The notes below the pieces were generated by a model. The model ran no database searches and had not been told where the DNA came from. It saw nothing but the letters and a program-made list of their open reading frames with translations. From positions 1 through 43,062 of the forward strand of contig JADFIA010000015.1 of the NCBI GenBank assembly GCA_022566895.1: DNA of 43,062 nt, given 5' to 3'. The DNA is from Pseudomonadota bacterium. Lineage in GTDB: Bacteria; Pseudomonadota; Alphaproteobacteria; Sphingomonadales; SMXR01. The position numbers and the translations under genes were made by a program. Positions 9,682-18,626 of this stretch are shown here, piece after piece (within the stretch, counting starts at the first letter, position 1; every line of letters begins with the position of its first letter).

Positions 9682-10538
9682 GCGGTTGGGACGGGCATAT
9701 TGTCGATCAACCGGGTCGGGCCGACGCGTGCGGCGGCAAACAGGCGCAGCGGCCGCAACAGATTCTCGGCCAGTTCCAGATCATGCTCACGCCTGAATTC
9801 GAGATATTCCACCTCGAGACCGGCCTTGCCGAGCGCCGCCATGCCGACCCTCTCCAATTCCCGCAAAGGCTGGCCTTCGGCGGCCCGTGCGCTCAGCATG
9901 CTCAGGGTGCCGGACAGATTAAGCGCCTGCCGCCGCTGCTTATCGCTCAAATAGGCGTTGCGTGACGAAACCGCCAGGCCGTCCGGGTCGCGGACCAAGG
10001 GCGCCGCGACGATCTCGATCGGAGAGTTCTCACTTTCGACCAGACGGCGGATGATTTGGAGCTGTTGGAAATCTTTTTCACCGAATACCGCCAGGTCGGG
10101 TTCGGTCTGACGGAACAGCTCGGCAACCAAGGTCACCACGCCGTCGAAATGGCCGGGCCGGTGGCGCCCGCACAGCGGTTCGGCCAAGGGACCGGCCTTC
10201 AGGTCCGAGGCAAAGTCCGGCGGGAACATCTGCTCGATAGAGGGCATGAACACAAGATCGACCGCGGCCTGCCGCAGCAGCCGCAGATCTTGCTCTTGCG
10301 GCCGCGGGTATTTCTCGAAATCCTCACCGGGGCCGAACTGCTTGGGGTTGACGAAAATGCTGACCATGGTCCGTTCGGCCAGCCCTTGGGCCCGTTCGAT
10401 AAGCGCCATATGGGCGCCGTGCAAGGCCCCCATGGTCGGCACCAGGGCCAGCCGCTGGCCGGCCTCGCGCCAGGACCGGGCGGCGGCCTTGAGTTGGGCC
10501 GCGCTGTGGGCAATAACCAACTTTTCCTGCTCAGCCAT
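9678..10538 (-). CDS. panC: Pantothenate synthetase
   Basis: This 286-residue enzyme joins pantoate and beta-alanine with ATP to make pantothenate, the coenzyme A precursor. The motifs are VPTMGALHGAHMALIERA near residues 33-50 (HIGH-like ATP site), SIFVNPKQFGPGEDFEKYPR near residues 60-80, GEKDFQQLQIIRRLV near residues 150-165, and the KMSKS-like SSRNAYLS near residues 190-197. The length is normal. panB is not adjacent. It is followed on the same strand, upstream, by a glucosaminidase-domain gene separated by 21 bp, so the pair may share a promoter. Confidence 0.95.
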   Translation of the reverse strand: MAEQEKLVIAHSAAQLKAAARSWREAGQRLALVPTMGALHGAHMALIERAQGLAERTMVSIFVNPKQFGPGEDFEKYPRPQEQDLRLLRQAAVDLVFMPSIEQMFPPDFASDLKAGPLAEPLCGRHRPGHFDGVVTLVAELFRQTEPDLAVFGEKDFQQLQIIRRLVESENSPIEIVAAPLVRDPDGLAVSSRNAYLSDKQRRQALNLSGTLSMLSARAAEGQPLRELERVGMAALGKAGLEVEYLEFRREHDLELAENLLRPLRLFAAARVGPTRLIDNMPVPTA

Positions 10539-10559
10539 AAAGCACCCGGATCCTCCAGA

Positions 10560-11498
10560 CTAGCGGGCGGCGACGCCTCGTCTGGTGATCAGCTGCGCTC
10601 CATCAAGCGGCTCAAGACGGTTGAGCCTGATGAGGCTCTGGATGTCCTCGACATAGGCCTTGCCACGCACCGAATAATTCACCAGCGTTGCGGCCAGCGC
10701 CGAACCGTCCGGGATCGCCCCGGCCGCCCGGCCCTCGGCCCGCAGGCGGCGAAATTCTTTGTACGCCTCGTGCGTATTGAGGTTTTGGGCGTATCCGAGC
10801 ACCGATTCAATCAAAAAATTGAAGCGGCGCACCCGGTGACCGGATCCTTGTGGGCGTCTGGCCGGGATCATGCCGGGCCCTTGGCCGAAAATCCACTGTC
10901 CGAAGATGGCGTTGCCCTCTTGGGCAAAACGCGAGGTTCCCCAGCCGCTCTCGTTGGCCGCCTGGGCGATGCCCAGAGACGGCGGGATAATGTCCAGCCG
11001 CTGTAACAGCGCCGGCCAATCGACCTGGCCGAGGCTTTGCGGTTGACCGGTCCTATAGGTGCGCGCCACCCTGAGACTCCAGCGAACCTCCCAGTTCTCG
11101 ATCCTGCCGCCGTCGATGGCGCGCTGGCGAATCGACTCGAGCCGCTGGCGATCCTCGATCAGCATTTCGTTTACCCGCAGGACCAGCGGCAGCACCGTGG
11201 ACGCGAACACCACCTTGCGCCGGTCGGGCGACAATGCCGCCAGATCGGCCGGCAGGCGGGCCAAAAAGACCCTCGGAACCAGCCGATTGTGCCGGCCGAT
11301 TTCTTTGATCCGGTAAGGCGGGTTGGCCTGAAGCTCGGCCGCCGTTTTGTCCGGTGGATGATGCAGGAGATATTGGATGGGTTGCGGGGCGATCAGACTG
11401 GCCCGGGCCTGGTCGACCAGGGCCACGGCCAAGCCGGCCGGGAGTATGAGTACGGCCAAGCCCAAGCCGAGGATCGCTGTCTGTTCCGCCAGCCGCAT
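10560..11498 (-). CDS. Glucosaminidase-domain (Bax-like) envelope protein
   Basis: This 312-residue protein has an N-terminal hydrophobic segment (ILGLGLAVLILPAGLAVALV) acting as an anchor or signal. A long linker follows, then an N-acetylglucosaminidase domain from about residue 150. AQAANESGWGTSRFAQEGN holds the family catalytic glutamate, followed by AIFGQWIFG. The C-terminal region NLNTHEAYKEFRRLRAE and SALAATLVNYSVRGKAYVED is typical of Bax-like proteins. It likely cleaves or binds peptidoglycan glycan strands in the periplasm. It lies directly upstream of panC on the same strand. The 257-bp gap to the VWA gene is AT-rich compared with its surroundings and may hold divergent promoters. 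Confidence 0.85.
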   Translation of the reverse strand: MRLAEQTAILGLGLAVLILPAGLAVALVDQARASLIAPQPIQYLLHHPPDKTAAELQANPPYRIKEIGRHNRLVPRVFLARLPADLAALSPDRRKVVFASTVLPLVLRVNEMLIEDRQRLESIRQRAIDGGRIENWEVRWSLRVARTYRTGQPQSLGQVDWPALLQRLDIIPPSLGIAQAANESGWGTSRFAQEGNAIFGQWIFGQGPGMIPARRPQGSGHRVRRFNFLIESVLGYAQNLNTHEAYKEFRRLRAEGRAAGAIPDGSALAATLVNYSVRGKAYVEDIQSLIRLNRLEPLDGAQLITRRGVAAR

Positions 11499-11755
11499 CC
11501 GCTTCCCCCCAGGTGGTTCCTTGTGCCCGCTTGGCCAACCGTCAATTTAGCCGGCTCTCTGTACCATGTTTGACTAAAATCTTCCATATCTTGTGTTACT
11601 TTTTGCTCCGACCACCATATATTGCTTATTTTCCACCACTTTCAGGCCGGGCCCGAGGCCCCGTCCAAAGCAGAATCGGCCCCGGTTTCCGGCCGCCGGG
11701 GTGCCGGCCCGGGCGGCTCTTGCGCCCGCGCCTTCCAGGGCCCATCTTCAGGGTC

Positions 11756-12523
11756 ATGGGAATCGGGAGCCATAAGGAGCGGCCAATCAAGCCGGTCGAG
11801 CCGACCGGCGAGCTTGACACGGCCGGCCATATCAACCGTTTCCTGGAAGCGGCGCGGAAAATTCCACCGGCCCACCGGCAGCCGGGCACGGCCGGCCGTC
11901 TGTTGTTCGCCATGGACGCCACCATGAGCCGTCAGCCGACCTGGGACCGGGCCTGCCAGATTCAAAGTCAAATGTTTCTGGAGACCGAAAAGGTCGGCGG
12001 CCTGTGCGTTCAATTGGCCTTTTTCAGGGGGCTCAATGAATTGAAGACCAGCCACTGGGTCGGGGCACCGAAGGAACTGGCGCGGCTGATGACCAGTGTG
12101 CGCTGCCGCGGCGGCTTTACTCAGATCGAACGGATGCTCCGGCACACGCTCAAGGAGACCCGGCGCCAGCCGGTCCAGGCGGTGGTCTATGTCGGCGACT
12201 GCGTCGAAGAGAACCCGGACGCCCTGTGCGTCCTGGCCGGCGAGCTGGGCATGATGAAGACGCCCCTGTTTCTGTTTCACGAGGGCCAGGATCCGATCGC
12301 TGCCCTGGCTTTCCGCGAAATGGCACGGCTGTCGGGCGGCGCCTACGCGCCCTTTGACGCCTCGAGCCCGAGCCAGCTGGCCGATCTTTTGAGGGCCGTG
12401 GCGGTCTACGCGGCCGGCGGACACAAGGCGCTCCTAGGTATGGACAAGGCGCGGCTCGGCTCGGCCCGGGTGCTGATCGGACAGATCAGAAAGGGGCCAA
12501 GCAGCACAGGAGACGCCAAGTGA
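11756..12523 (+). CDS. VWA-like domain protein paired with a J-domain protein
   Basis: This 255-residue protein has a von Willebrand A-like core. LLFAMDATMSRQPTWDRA near residues 45-62 is a MIDAS-like DxTxS motif, with further strands LCVQLAFFRG, PVQAVVYVGDCVEEN and TPLFLFHEG, and a C-terminal LSGGAYAPFDASS segment as in many bacterial VWA proteins. It is probably cytosolic and metal-binding. The ATG at 11756 was chosen because upstream residues are Pro/Arg-rich and look non-coding, but the start is not certain. The GTGA overlap with the J-domain gene implies translational coupling and a shared job. Confidence 0.68.
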   Translation: MGIGSHKERPIKPVEPTGELDTAGHINRFLEAARKIPPAHRQPGTAGRLLFAMDATMSRQPTWDRACQIQSQMFLETEKVGGLCVQLAFFRGLNELKTSHWVGAPKELARLMTSVRCRGGFTQIERMLRHTLKETRRQPVQAVVYVGDCVEENPDALCVLAGELGMMKTPLFLFHEGQDPIAALAFREMARLSGGAYAPFDASSPSQLADLLRAVAVYAAGGHKALLGMDKARLGSARVLIGQIRKGPSSTGDAK

Positions 12524-13260
12524 TCCGTATCTTCGTTGGTGGCATTGCGGTGCTGATGGCCGTGTTGCTTCTGGTCTCCTGGCTGTCGCGCACCAGCCCC
12601 AAGAACGTCAAGCGCACGCTAGCCATCCTGCTGGTGATCGTGCTGGTGTTTCTGACCCTCGCTTTTGTCCTTACCGGCCGTTTTGCCCTGGCAATACCGA
12701 CCGTGGTCGGGGCGCTGACCATCGCCGTGCGGACCTGGCACGCCTGGCGCTGGTGGCAAAGATTGGGCGGCCTGTTCGGGGCCGCCAACTGGCGGCGCGG
12801 CGGCGCTTCCGGTCAAACATCGCAGACCGCCAGCGACTGGCTCGAAATGCAGCTCGACCACGAAAGCGGCCGCATGGACGGCGAGGTGCGCCAAGGCGCC
12901 TTCGAGGGCCGGTCCCTGAGTGATCTCGAGACCCCGGAGCTGGCCACCCTTTACGCCGAACTGGAGGCCCATGATACGGACGGCCTGCGGCTCTTCGAGG
13001 CCTATCTGGAGCGGGCCTTGGGCGACGACTGGCGGCGGCAATTGGGAGTCGGCGGTGAGGCGCCGGGGGCCGGCGGTTTCGGCCAGACGATGAGCGGCGA
13101 CGAGGCCTTGCGCATCCTCGGACTTGCGGCGCGGGCCAGCGAAGACGAGATTCACGCCGCCCACCGCGATCTGATGTCGAAGCTGCATCCGGACCGCGGC
13201 GGCACCGACTATCTGGCCGCCAAGATCAACCAGGCCAAGGAGATCCTGCTGCCCAAATAG
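12520..13260 (+). CDS. Membrane-anchored J-domain co-chaperone
   Basis: This 246-residue protein starts with two hydrophobic helices (about residues 2-20 and 29-65). A middle region around residues 95-180 has acidic and helical stretches such as [21 protein letters not shown]-terminal J-domain (about residues 190-246) contains the HPD motif in [18 protein letters not shown]-terminal J-domain behind an N-terminal anchor is the layout of inner-membrane DnaK co-chaperones of the DjlA or Tim14 style. The GTG start overlaps the VWA gene stop. The J-domain ends almost at the last residue. A DnaK-recruiting role is inferred; clients are unknown. Confidence 0.8.
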   Translation: MIRIFVGGIAVLMAVLLLVSWLSRTSPKNVKRTLAILLVIVLVFLTLAFVLTGRFALAIPTVVGALTIAVRTWHAWRWWQRLGGLFGAANWRRGGASGQTSQTASDWLEMQLDHESGRMDGEVRQGAFEGRSLSDLETPELATLYAELEAHDTDGLRLFEAYLERALGDDWRRQLGVGGEAPGAGGFGQTMSGDEALRILGLAARASEDEIHAAHRDLMSKLHPDRGGTDYLAAKINQAKEILLPK

Positions 13261-13447
13261 CCTGCCCGGCAAACAGGATCGGCCCGGAGAGGCCCGGGCG
13301 CCTTCAGAAAATATTCATCATTTTCTGATCAGATTGGCCGAACTTGGGCCCGGTTGCGATTGCCGCGGCCTTGATGCGCTGCCCGCAAGTTGCCATCTTT
13401 TACCAGTAGCGGTAAAAAGGGGGCCAAGAGAACCCGCAGGAGAACCA

Positions 13448-13780
13448 ATGACCGACCAGCGCAAAGACCGTCCGGACGACATCAGGCCCGGCGACGAGCT
13501 GTTGATCCGCGAGCGGGTGGAAACCGAGACGCCGGCCATGTACAAGGTTCTGCTGCTCAATGACGACTTTACGCCGATGGAGTTTGTGATCGATATCCTG
13601 CAAAAATTTTTCCGCCTGAGCCACGAGGATGCGACCCGGGTCATGCTGACCATCCATAACCATGGGGTCGGGCTGTGCGGCGTCTTTACTTTTGAAGTGG
13701 CCGAGACCAAGGCGGCCAAGGTCAACTGCCACGCCCGCCTGAACCAGCACCCCTTGCAGTGCACCATCGAGGAAGCCTGA
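13448..13780 (+). CDS. clpS: ATP-dependent Clp protease adaptor ClpS
   Basis: The 110-residue product has the ClpS core: [20 protein letters not shown] near residues 30-49, [21 protein letters not shown] near residues 66-86, then [13 protein letters not shown]. ClpS delivers N-end-rule substrates to the ClpA N-domain. The NDD and the MxxH-type residues of the substrate pocket are present. A disordered N-terminal tail of about 28 residues precedes the core, as is usual. clpA begins on the very next base after the clpS stop, a strong sign of an operon. The ATG at 13448 is preceded by a GGAG site. Confidence 0.95.
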   Translation: MTDQRKDRPDDIRPGDELLIRERVETETPAMYKVLLLNDDFTPMEFVIDILQKFFRLSHEDATRVMLTIHNHGVGLCGVFTFEVAETKAAKVNCHARLNQHPLQCTIEEA

Positions 13781-16156
13781 ATGCCGACTTTTTCCCCACG
13801 ACTGGAAGCGACCCTGCACCGGGCCCTAAGCGAGGCCAATCAGCGCTCGCACGAATATGCGACCTTGGAGCATCTGCTGCTAAGCCTGGCCAACGACCGC
13901 GACGCGGCGGCGGTGCTGCGCGCCTGCGGGATCGAAATGAGCCTCTTGAAATCCAGTCTTCAGACCTATCTCGATACCGAGCTTGAGAGCATCAAGGTCA
14001 CCGACCCGGGGGTCGAGGCGACGCCGACGGCGGGCTTCCAGCGGGTCATCCAGCGCTCGATTCTTCACGTCCAGCAGTCGGGGCGCGAGGAGAGCACAGG
14101 CGCCAACGTCCTGGTGGCGCTGTTTTCCGAACGCGAATCGAACGCCGTCTATTTTCTGACCCAGCAGGATATGACCCGCCTCGATGCGGTCAGTTATATC
14201 TCGCACGGTATCGCCAAGGCGCCGGGCCTCGAACAGATTCGTCCCATAAGGCCGACCGGGCCGGGGCCCGAGGACGATGCCGAAGTGCGCGACGGGACGG
14301 CCGAGCGCGGCCGCGGGGCGCTGGCCAATTTCTGCGTCAACCTCAATGAAAAGGCGCGGCAGGGCCGCATCGACCCGCTGATCGGCCGCGACGCCGAGAT
14401 CGAACGCACGGTCCAGATTCTATGCCGGCGCTCGAAGAATAATCCCCTGTTCGTCGGCGAATCCGGGGTCGGCAAGACGGCTCTGGCCGAAGGCCTGGCC
14501 CGCCGCATCGTCAAGGGCGAAGTGCCGGATGTGCTTTCAGGCGCGACTATTTACGCCCTCGATATGGGGTCGCTGCTGGCCGGAACCCGCTACCGCGGCG
14601 ATTTCGAGGAAAGGCTCAAAGCGGTGGTCAAGGCGCTGGAGAAGGAGGACCAATCGATCCTCTTTATCGACGAGATCCACACGGTGATCGGCGCCGGGGC
14701 GACCAGCGGCGGGGCCATGGATGCTTCAAACCTCTTGAAGCCGGCTCTGGGTTCGGGGCTCATCCGCTGCATGGGCTCGACCACCTACAAGGAGTTCCGC
14801 TCGCATTTCGAAAAGGACCGGGCGCTGTTGCGGCGCTTCCAGAAGATCGACATCCATGAGCCCTCGAAAGAGGATACGATCAAGATTCTCCAGGGCCTCA
14901 AGCCCTATTACGAGGACTATCACAAGATCAAATACACCAACGAGGCCCTGGCCGCCGCGGTCGAGCTGGCCAGCCGCTATATCACCGATCGTAAATTGCC
15001 CGACAAGGCGATCGACGTGATCGACGAAGCCGGCGCCTCGCAGATGCTGCTGCCCGAAGACCAGCGCAAGGCCGAGATCGACGTGGCCGACATCGAGGCG
15101 ATCGTCGCCACCATGGCCCGGGTGCCGCCGAAGCGGGTCTCGCGCTCCGACGCCAAGGTCATGCGCAGCCTGGCCAAGGATTTAAAACGCGTGGTCTTCG
15201 GCCAGGAAAAGGCGATCGACGCGCTGGCCGCTTCGATCAAGCTGGCCAGGGCCGGTCTGCGCGAGCCCAACAAGCCGATCGGCTGTTATCTGTTCTCGGG
15301 CCCGACCGGGGTCGGCAAGACCGAGGTCACAAGGCAACTGGCCTTCCTTTTGGGGGTCGAGCTGCACCGCTTCGATATGTCCGAATATATGGAGCGCCAT
15401 TCGGTGTCGCGGCTGATCGGTGCGCCGCCCGGCTATGTGGGCTTCGACCAGGGCGGGCTGTTGACCGACGCCATCGACCAGCACCCCCATTCGGTGGTCC
15501 TCCTGGACGAGGTGGAAAAGGCCCATCCGGACCTGTTCAATATCCTTTTGCAGATCATGGACTCGGGCCAGCTGACCGATCACAACGGCAAAAAGATCGA
15601 CTGCCGGAACATCATCCTGGTGATGACCACCAACATCGGCGCCGCCGAGATGGAAAAATCGGCCATCGGCTTCGGCCGCGAGGAGCGCCGCGGCGAGGAC
15701 GAAGAGGCGGTCAAGAAGCTGTTCGCGCCGGAATTCCGCAACCGTCTGGATGCGATCATCGGGTTCGAATACCTGAGCCCCGAGGTGCTGGCCCAGGTGG
15801 TCGAGAAGTTCATCCTCGAGCTGGAGATGCTGCTGGCCGAGCGCGATGTGCATATCACGCTCGACGAAGCGACCAAGAAATGGCTGGGAGAGAAGGGCTA
15901 CGACCGGACTTTCGGGGCCCGGCCGCTGGCCCGGGTGATCCAGGAGCACATCAAAAAGCCCCTGGCCGACCAGCTGTTGTTCGGCCAGCTGGTGGGCGGC
16001 GGCGAGGTGAAAGTGCGCCTCAAGGGCGGCGCCCTCGATTTCGAGATCCTGCCCGCGGCGCCCAAGAAGAAAGCTCTAAAGCCCAAGCATAGGTCCAAGG
16101 ACAAGCCCAAGGACCAGCCCAAGGGCCGGTCAAAGGAATCCGCACCGGTCAAATAG
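13781..16156 (+). CDS. clpA: ATP-dependent Clp protease ATP-binding subunit ClpA
   Basis: This 791-residue AAA+ unfoldase feeds ClpP. An N-domain (residues 1-145) for ClpS binding is followed by AAA module 1 with Walker A GESGVGKT at residues 226-233 and Walker B ILFIDEIHT. AAA module 2 has Walker A GPTGVGKT at residues 507-514 and Walker B VVLLDEVEKAH. The C-terminal D2-small domain includes GYDRTFGARPLARVIQ. An IGF-type ClpP loop is present in the segment SAIGFGREER. The last 30 or so residues form a Lys/Pro-rich tail with repeated KxKPK-like units, which ordinary ClpA proteins do not need. It starts directly after clpS; no terminator is obvious downstream. Confidence 0.96.
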   Translation: MPTFSPRLEATLHRALSEANQRSHEYATLEHLLLSLANDRDAAAVLRACGIEMSLLKSSLQTYLDTELESIKVTDPGVEATPTAGFQRVIQRSILHVQQSGREESTGANVLVALFSERESNAVYFLTQQDMTRLDAVSYISHGIAKAPGLEQIRPIRPTGPGPEDDAEVRDGTAERGRGALANFCVNLNEKARQGRIDPLIGRDAEIERTVQILCRRSKNNPLFVGESGVGKTALAEGLARRIVKGEVPDVLSGATIYALDMGSLLAGTRYRGDFEERLKAVVKALEKEDQSILFIDEIHTVIGAGATSGGAMDASNLLKPALGSGLIRCMGSTTYKEFRSHFEKDRALLRRFQKIDIHEPSKEDTIKILQGLKPYYEDYHKIKYTNEALAAAVELASRYITDRKLPDKAIDVIDEAGASQMLLPEDQRKAEIDVADIEAIVATMARVPPKRVSRSDAKVMRSLAKDLKRVVFGQEKAIDALAASIKLARAGLREPNKPIGCYLFSGPTGVGKTEVTRQLAFLLGVELHRFDMSEYMERHSVSRLIGAPPGYVGFDQGGLLTDAIDQHPHSVVLLDEVEKAHPDLFNILLQIMDSGQLTDHNGKKIDCRNIILVMTTNIGAAEMEKSAIGFGREERRGEDEEAVKKLFAPEFRNRLDAIIGFEYLSPEVLAQVVEKFILELEMLLAERDVHITLDEATKKWLGEKGYDRTFGARPLARVIQEHIKKPLADQLLFGQLVGGGEVKVRLKGGALDFEILPAAPKKKALKPKHRSKDKPKDQPKGRSKESAPVK

Positions 16157-16180
16157 CCGGCAGCGCTTTTATTCATTGAA

Positions 16181-16210
16181 ATCAGGCGATTTCAGGCGAT
16201 TTCAGGCGAT
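16181..16210. repeat. Three tandem copies of a 10-bp unit at the ridA 3' end
   Basis: Positions 16181-16210 read as three copies of NTCAGGCGAT, differing only in the first base. The array spans the stop codon of the RidA-family gene on the minus strand, so the last codons of that gene are written in the repeat. It looks like slippage-type duplication. Confidence 0.7.
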
Positions 16211-16663
16211 CTCGGCTAAGCAATCGATCTCCACCGGCACATTCAATGGCAGCGAGCTGGTACCCACGGCGGCCCGCGAGTGGCGGCCCCTATCACCGAA
16301 CACTTCGACCATCAGATCCGAGGCGCCGTTGATGATCTTGGGCTGGTTGGTATACCCCTCGATGCAATTGACGAAGCCGCCCAGACGCACGATGCGCCGC
16401 AGCCGCTCCAGATCGCCCTCGCAGGCGGCCTGCAGATGGGCGATGATCTGGATGGCGCAGACCCGGGCCGCCTCGACCGCTTCTTCGAGCGAGACCTTAT
16501 CGCCGACCTTGCCGACCCAGCGCGGGTGGCCGTCGGCCATCGCCACCTGGCCGGATACGCTGACCAGATTACCGGTGATCACAAAGGGCAGGTAATTGGC
16601 CAGGGCCGCTTGCGGCTCCGGCAGTTCGATTCCCAATTCCTGAAGCCGCTCCTCGACACCCAT
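16202..16663 (-). CDS. RidA/YjgF family protein
   Basis: This 153-residue protein belongs to the YjgF/RidA family, in the longer subgroup with an N-terminal helix (EERLQELGIELPEPQAALA). NLVSVSGQVAMADG, then EEAVEAARVCAIQIIAHLQ, VRLGGFVNCIEGYTNQPKI and RAAVGTSSLPLNVPVEIDC are the family blocks. The key arginine is the R of SRAAVG. RidA proteins hydrolyse reactive enamine/imine intermediates released by PLP enzymes. The ATG at 16663 has an AGGAAC ribosome site and gives the family length. The stop lies inside a 10-bp tandem repeat. Confidence 0.9.
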   Translation of the reverse strand: MGVEERLQELGIELPEPQAALANYLPFVITGNLVSVSGQVAMADGHPRWVGKVGDKVSLEEAVEAARVCAIQIIAHLQAACEGDLERLRRIVRLGGFVNCIEGYTNQPKIINGASDLMVEVFGDRGRHSRAAVGTSSLPLNVPVEIDCLAEIA

Positions 16664-16832
16664 ACCCCAGTTCCTTTCGACAAATCCTGATCCCGCAAAT
16701 CCGGCTTTCTGTTTAGCAAGAACCGCCGCCCCGGACCACGCGAATCTGCGATCCTTTCCCACTTGCCCCAATCCCATGTATCGTCCAGACGGATACAATC
16801 GGGGAAAAGGAGTTAGTGCAGCGAGGTATGGA

Positions 16833-17282
16833 ATGATTTTCGGCGAGGATCTTCAACCTGATGGCTTGGTAAAGGCAAGGTCCGAGAAGGGTCGGACCGA
16901 AATAAGGCTTATCCTTGAGATTACACGGGCCTGGAGTCAAGGAACAATAAAGTACCGGGTGATCGACTATAAGGAGCGCGGGAGCAGATTTTGGTCGTCT
17001 GACCCCGAAGAACCACAATCGCTCCCACTTGATTCGCCTGAAGTGCCTACTAAGCAGTTTTTGCTTGAGGCGATCAGCGTTATTCCCAGGCTAACCGAGC
17101 AATCAATTTTTGAGGAAGGGGTCCGCTACCGAATGGTTTCATCTGGGGTTTTCTTCGATGTTATTGGGATCACTGATTCAGGAGTCCATATCAGCTTACC
17201 GAATTCCAAATATTCTGATTTTCGGGCCTTCTGGCAGATATGCATCGATGCTATCGAGCGAGATGATTGGTTAGATGAATAA
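16833..17282 (+). CDS. Orphan hypothetical protein, AT-richer than its neighbours
   Basis: The 149-residue product (MIFGEDLQPDG...) matches no family I recognise. It is soluble, with no signal or membrane segment, an acidic C-terminus (AIERDDWLDE), and alternating strands such as EIRLILEITRAW and GVFFDVIGITDSGVHISL. Base composition and codon choice are visibly less GC-rich than the surrounding genes. ATG 16833 follows GCGAGG at good spacing; an in-frame ATG at 16776 would add 19 residues but has no ribosome site. It sits between ridA and dinB, and the small size and composition suggest a transferred gene. A possible immunity or cargo role is only a guess. Confidence 0.55.
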   Translation: MIFGEDLQPDGLVKARSEKGRTEIRLILEITRAWSQGTIKYRVIDYKERGSRFWSSDPEEPQSLPLDSPEVPTKQFLLEAISVIPRLTEQSIFEEGVRYRMVSSGVFFDVIGITDSGVHISLPNSKYSDFRAFWQICIDAIERDDWLDE

Positions 17283-17345
17283 ATTAACTCAAAAAACGGA
17301 ACATTTTTTTCCAAATTATTCTGTCTCTAAGGGCTAGCCATTCGC

Positions 17346-18620
17346 CTAACCCTTCAGCGAGCGGCCTTTTTTGATCGCATCGGCGCCGAAGCGGGAGCGG
17401 AGCTTGTCGAGGGTCCGCTCGGCCACCGATTTGCGCCCCGAGGCGGGATCGAGCAGATCCACTTCCAGCACACCTGTGGCCGCCTCGAGCTTCGATAAGC
17501 CGACGCCGACCAGCCGGTAGGGGCGCCCGGTCGCCTCGCGCTTTAATAGCACTTTTGAATGTTCGAAGATCACGTGCGACATCTGGGTCGGGGCGGCCAG
17601 CGTGGTGGCCCGGGTCAGGGTGCGATGGCGGTCGGGTTTCAGCTTCAGGGTGATGGTACGGCCGGCCAGACCTTTGGATTTGAGGGCCCGGCTGACCGCC
17701 TCGACCTGGTCCCACAGGACGCTCTCGAGGTCGGCGTAGCGGTAAAGATCGCGCTCCAGCGTGCGCTCGGATGAAACGCTCTTGGGCTTGCGATCGGTCG
17801 AGACCGGCCGCGGGTCCTCGGCCCGGGCCAGATGATACAGCCGCGAGCCGATCTTGCCGTAGCGGGCCACCAGATCGGCCTTCTCGAAAGCCCGCAATTG
17901 GCCGATGGTGTGCAGCCCGTGGCGCTCCAGCTTCTGATGCAGGCTGTGGCCGACCCCCCAGATCAGGCGCACCGGCTGATCCTCGAGGAAATCCATGGCC
18001 TCGGCCCGGCCGATCACGCAAAAGCCGCGCGGCTTGTTCATCTCCGAGGCCACCTTGGCCAGGAACTTGTTAAAAGATAGCCCGACCGAGGCGGTGATGC
18101 CGATCTGGTCCTCGATGCGGGCCAGAAGCCGGGCCAGGCTGACCGCCGGCGGGGCGCCGTGCAGGCGCCGGGTGCCGGTAAGATCGAGGAACGCTTCATC
18201 GACCGATAGGGGCTCGACCAGCGGCGTCAGGGTCAGCATCAGGGCCCGCACCTGGCGGCTGACGGCGCGGTATTTGGCCATATTCGGGCCCATGATCACG
18301 GCCTCCGGGCAGCGGCGTTTGGCCTCGAACATCGGCATCGCCGAGTGGACCCCCGAGAGCCGGGCGATATAGCAGCAGGTGGCCACGACGCCGCGCTTTT
18401 GGCCGCCGATGATCAGCGGCCTGTGGCGCAGGCTGGGGTCGTCGCGCTTTTCAACCGCGGCATAAAAGGCATCGCAATCCAGATGCGCGATCGACAGCTG
18501 GTCGAGCTCCGGGTGGCGGACCAGCCGGGTGCCGTGGCACTGGGCGCAACGCCCATCGAGCGCCTGGCGTGAGCGACAGTCGAGGCACAATAGGGGCGGC
18601 TGGTTATTCGGCTCGGGCAT
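17346..18620 (-). CDS. dinB: DNA polymerase IV with N-terminal zinc ribbon
   Basis: This 424-residue Y-family polymerase performs translesion synthesis in the cytoplasm. Residues 12-28 hold four cysteines (C12, C15, C25, C28) in CxxC pairs, a small zinc-ribbon-like element before the palm. The catalytic aspartate Asp48 is in HLDCDAFYAAVE, and SVDEAFLDLTG supplies the second acidic pair. The helix-hairpin-helix region includes RLIWGVGHSLHQKLERHGL, and the little-finger domain ends SRFGADAIKKGRSLKG, a complete C-terminus. It is followed upstream on the same strand by a HAD-like gene only 6 bp away. No LexA box was identified with confidence. Confidence 0.94.
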   Translation of the reverse strand: MPEPNNQPPLLCLDCRSRQALDGRCAQCHGTRLVRHPELDQLSIAHLDCDAFYAAVEKRDDPSLRHRPLIIGGQKRGVVATCCYIARLSGVHSAMPMFEAKRRCPEAVIMGPNMAKYRAVSRQVRALMLTLTPLVEPLSVDEAFLDLTGTRRLHGAPPAVSLARLLARIEDQIGITASVGLSFNKFLAKVASEMNKPRGFCVIGRAEAMDFLEDQPVRLIWGVGHSLHQKLERHGLHTIGQLRAFEKADLVARYGKIGSRLYHLARAEDPRPVSTDRKPKSVSSERTLERDLYRYADLESVLWDQVEAVSRALKSKGLAGRTITLKLKPDRHRTLTRATTLAAPTQMSHVIFEHSKVLLKREATGRPYRLVGVGLSKLEAATGVLEVDLLDPASGRKSVAERTLDKLRSRFGADAIKKGRSLKG

Positions 18621-18626
18621 GGTTGC

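Noticed and set aside
13282-13299. Hairpin GCCCGG/CCGGGC after the J-domain gene as a terminator
   Set aside because: The six-pair stem has no T-run after it, so terminator function is not supported.
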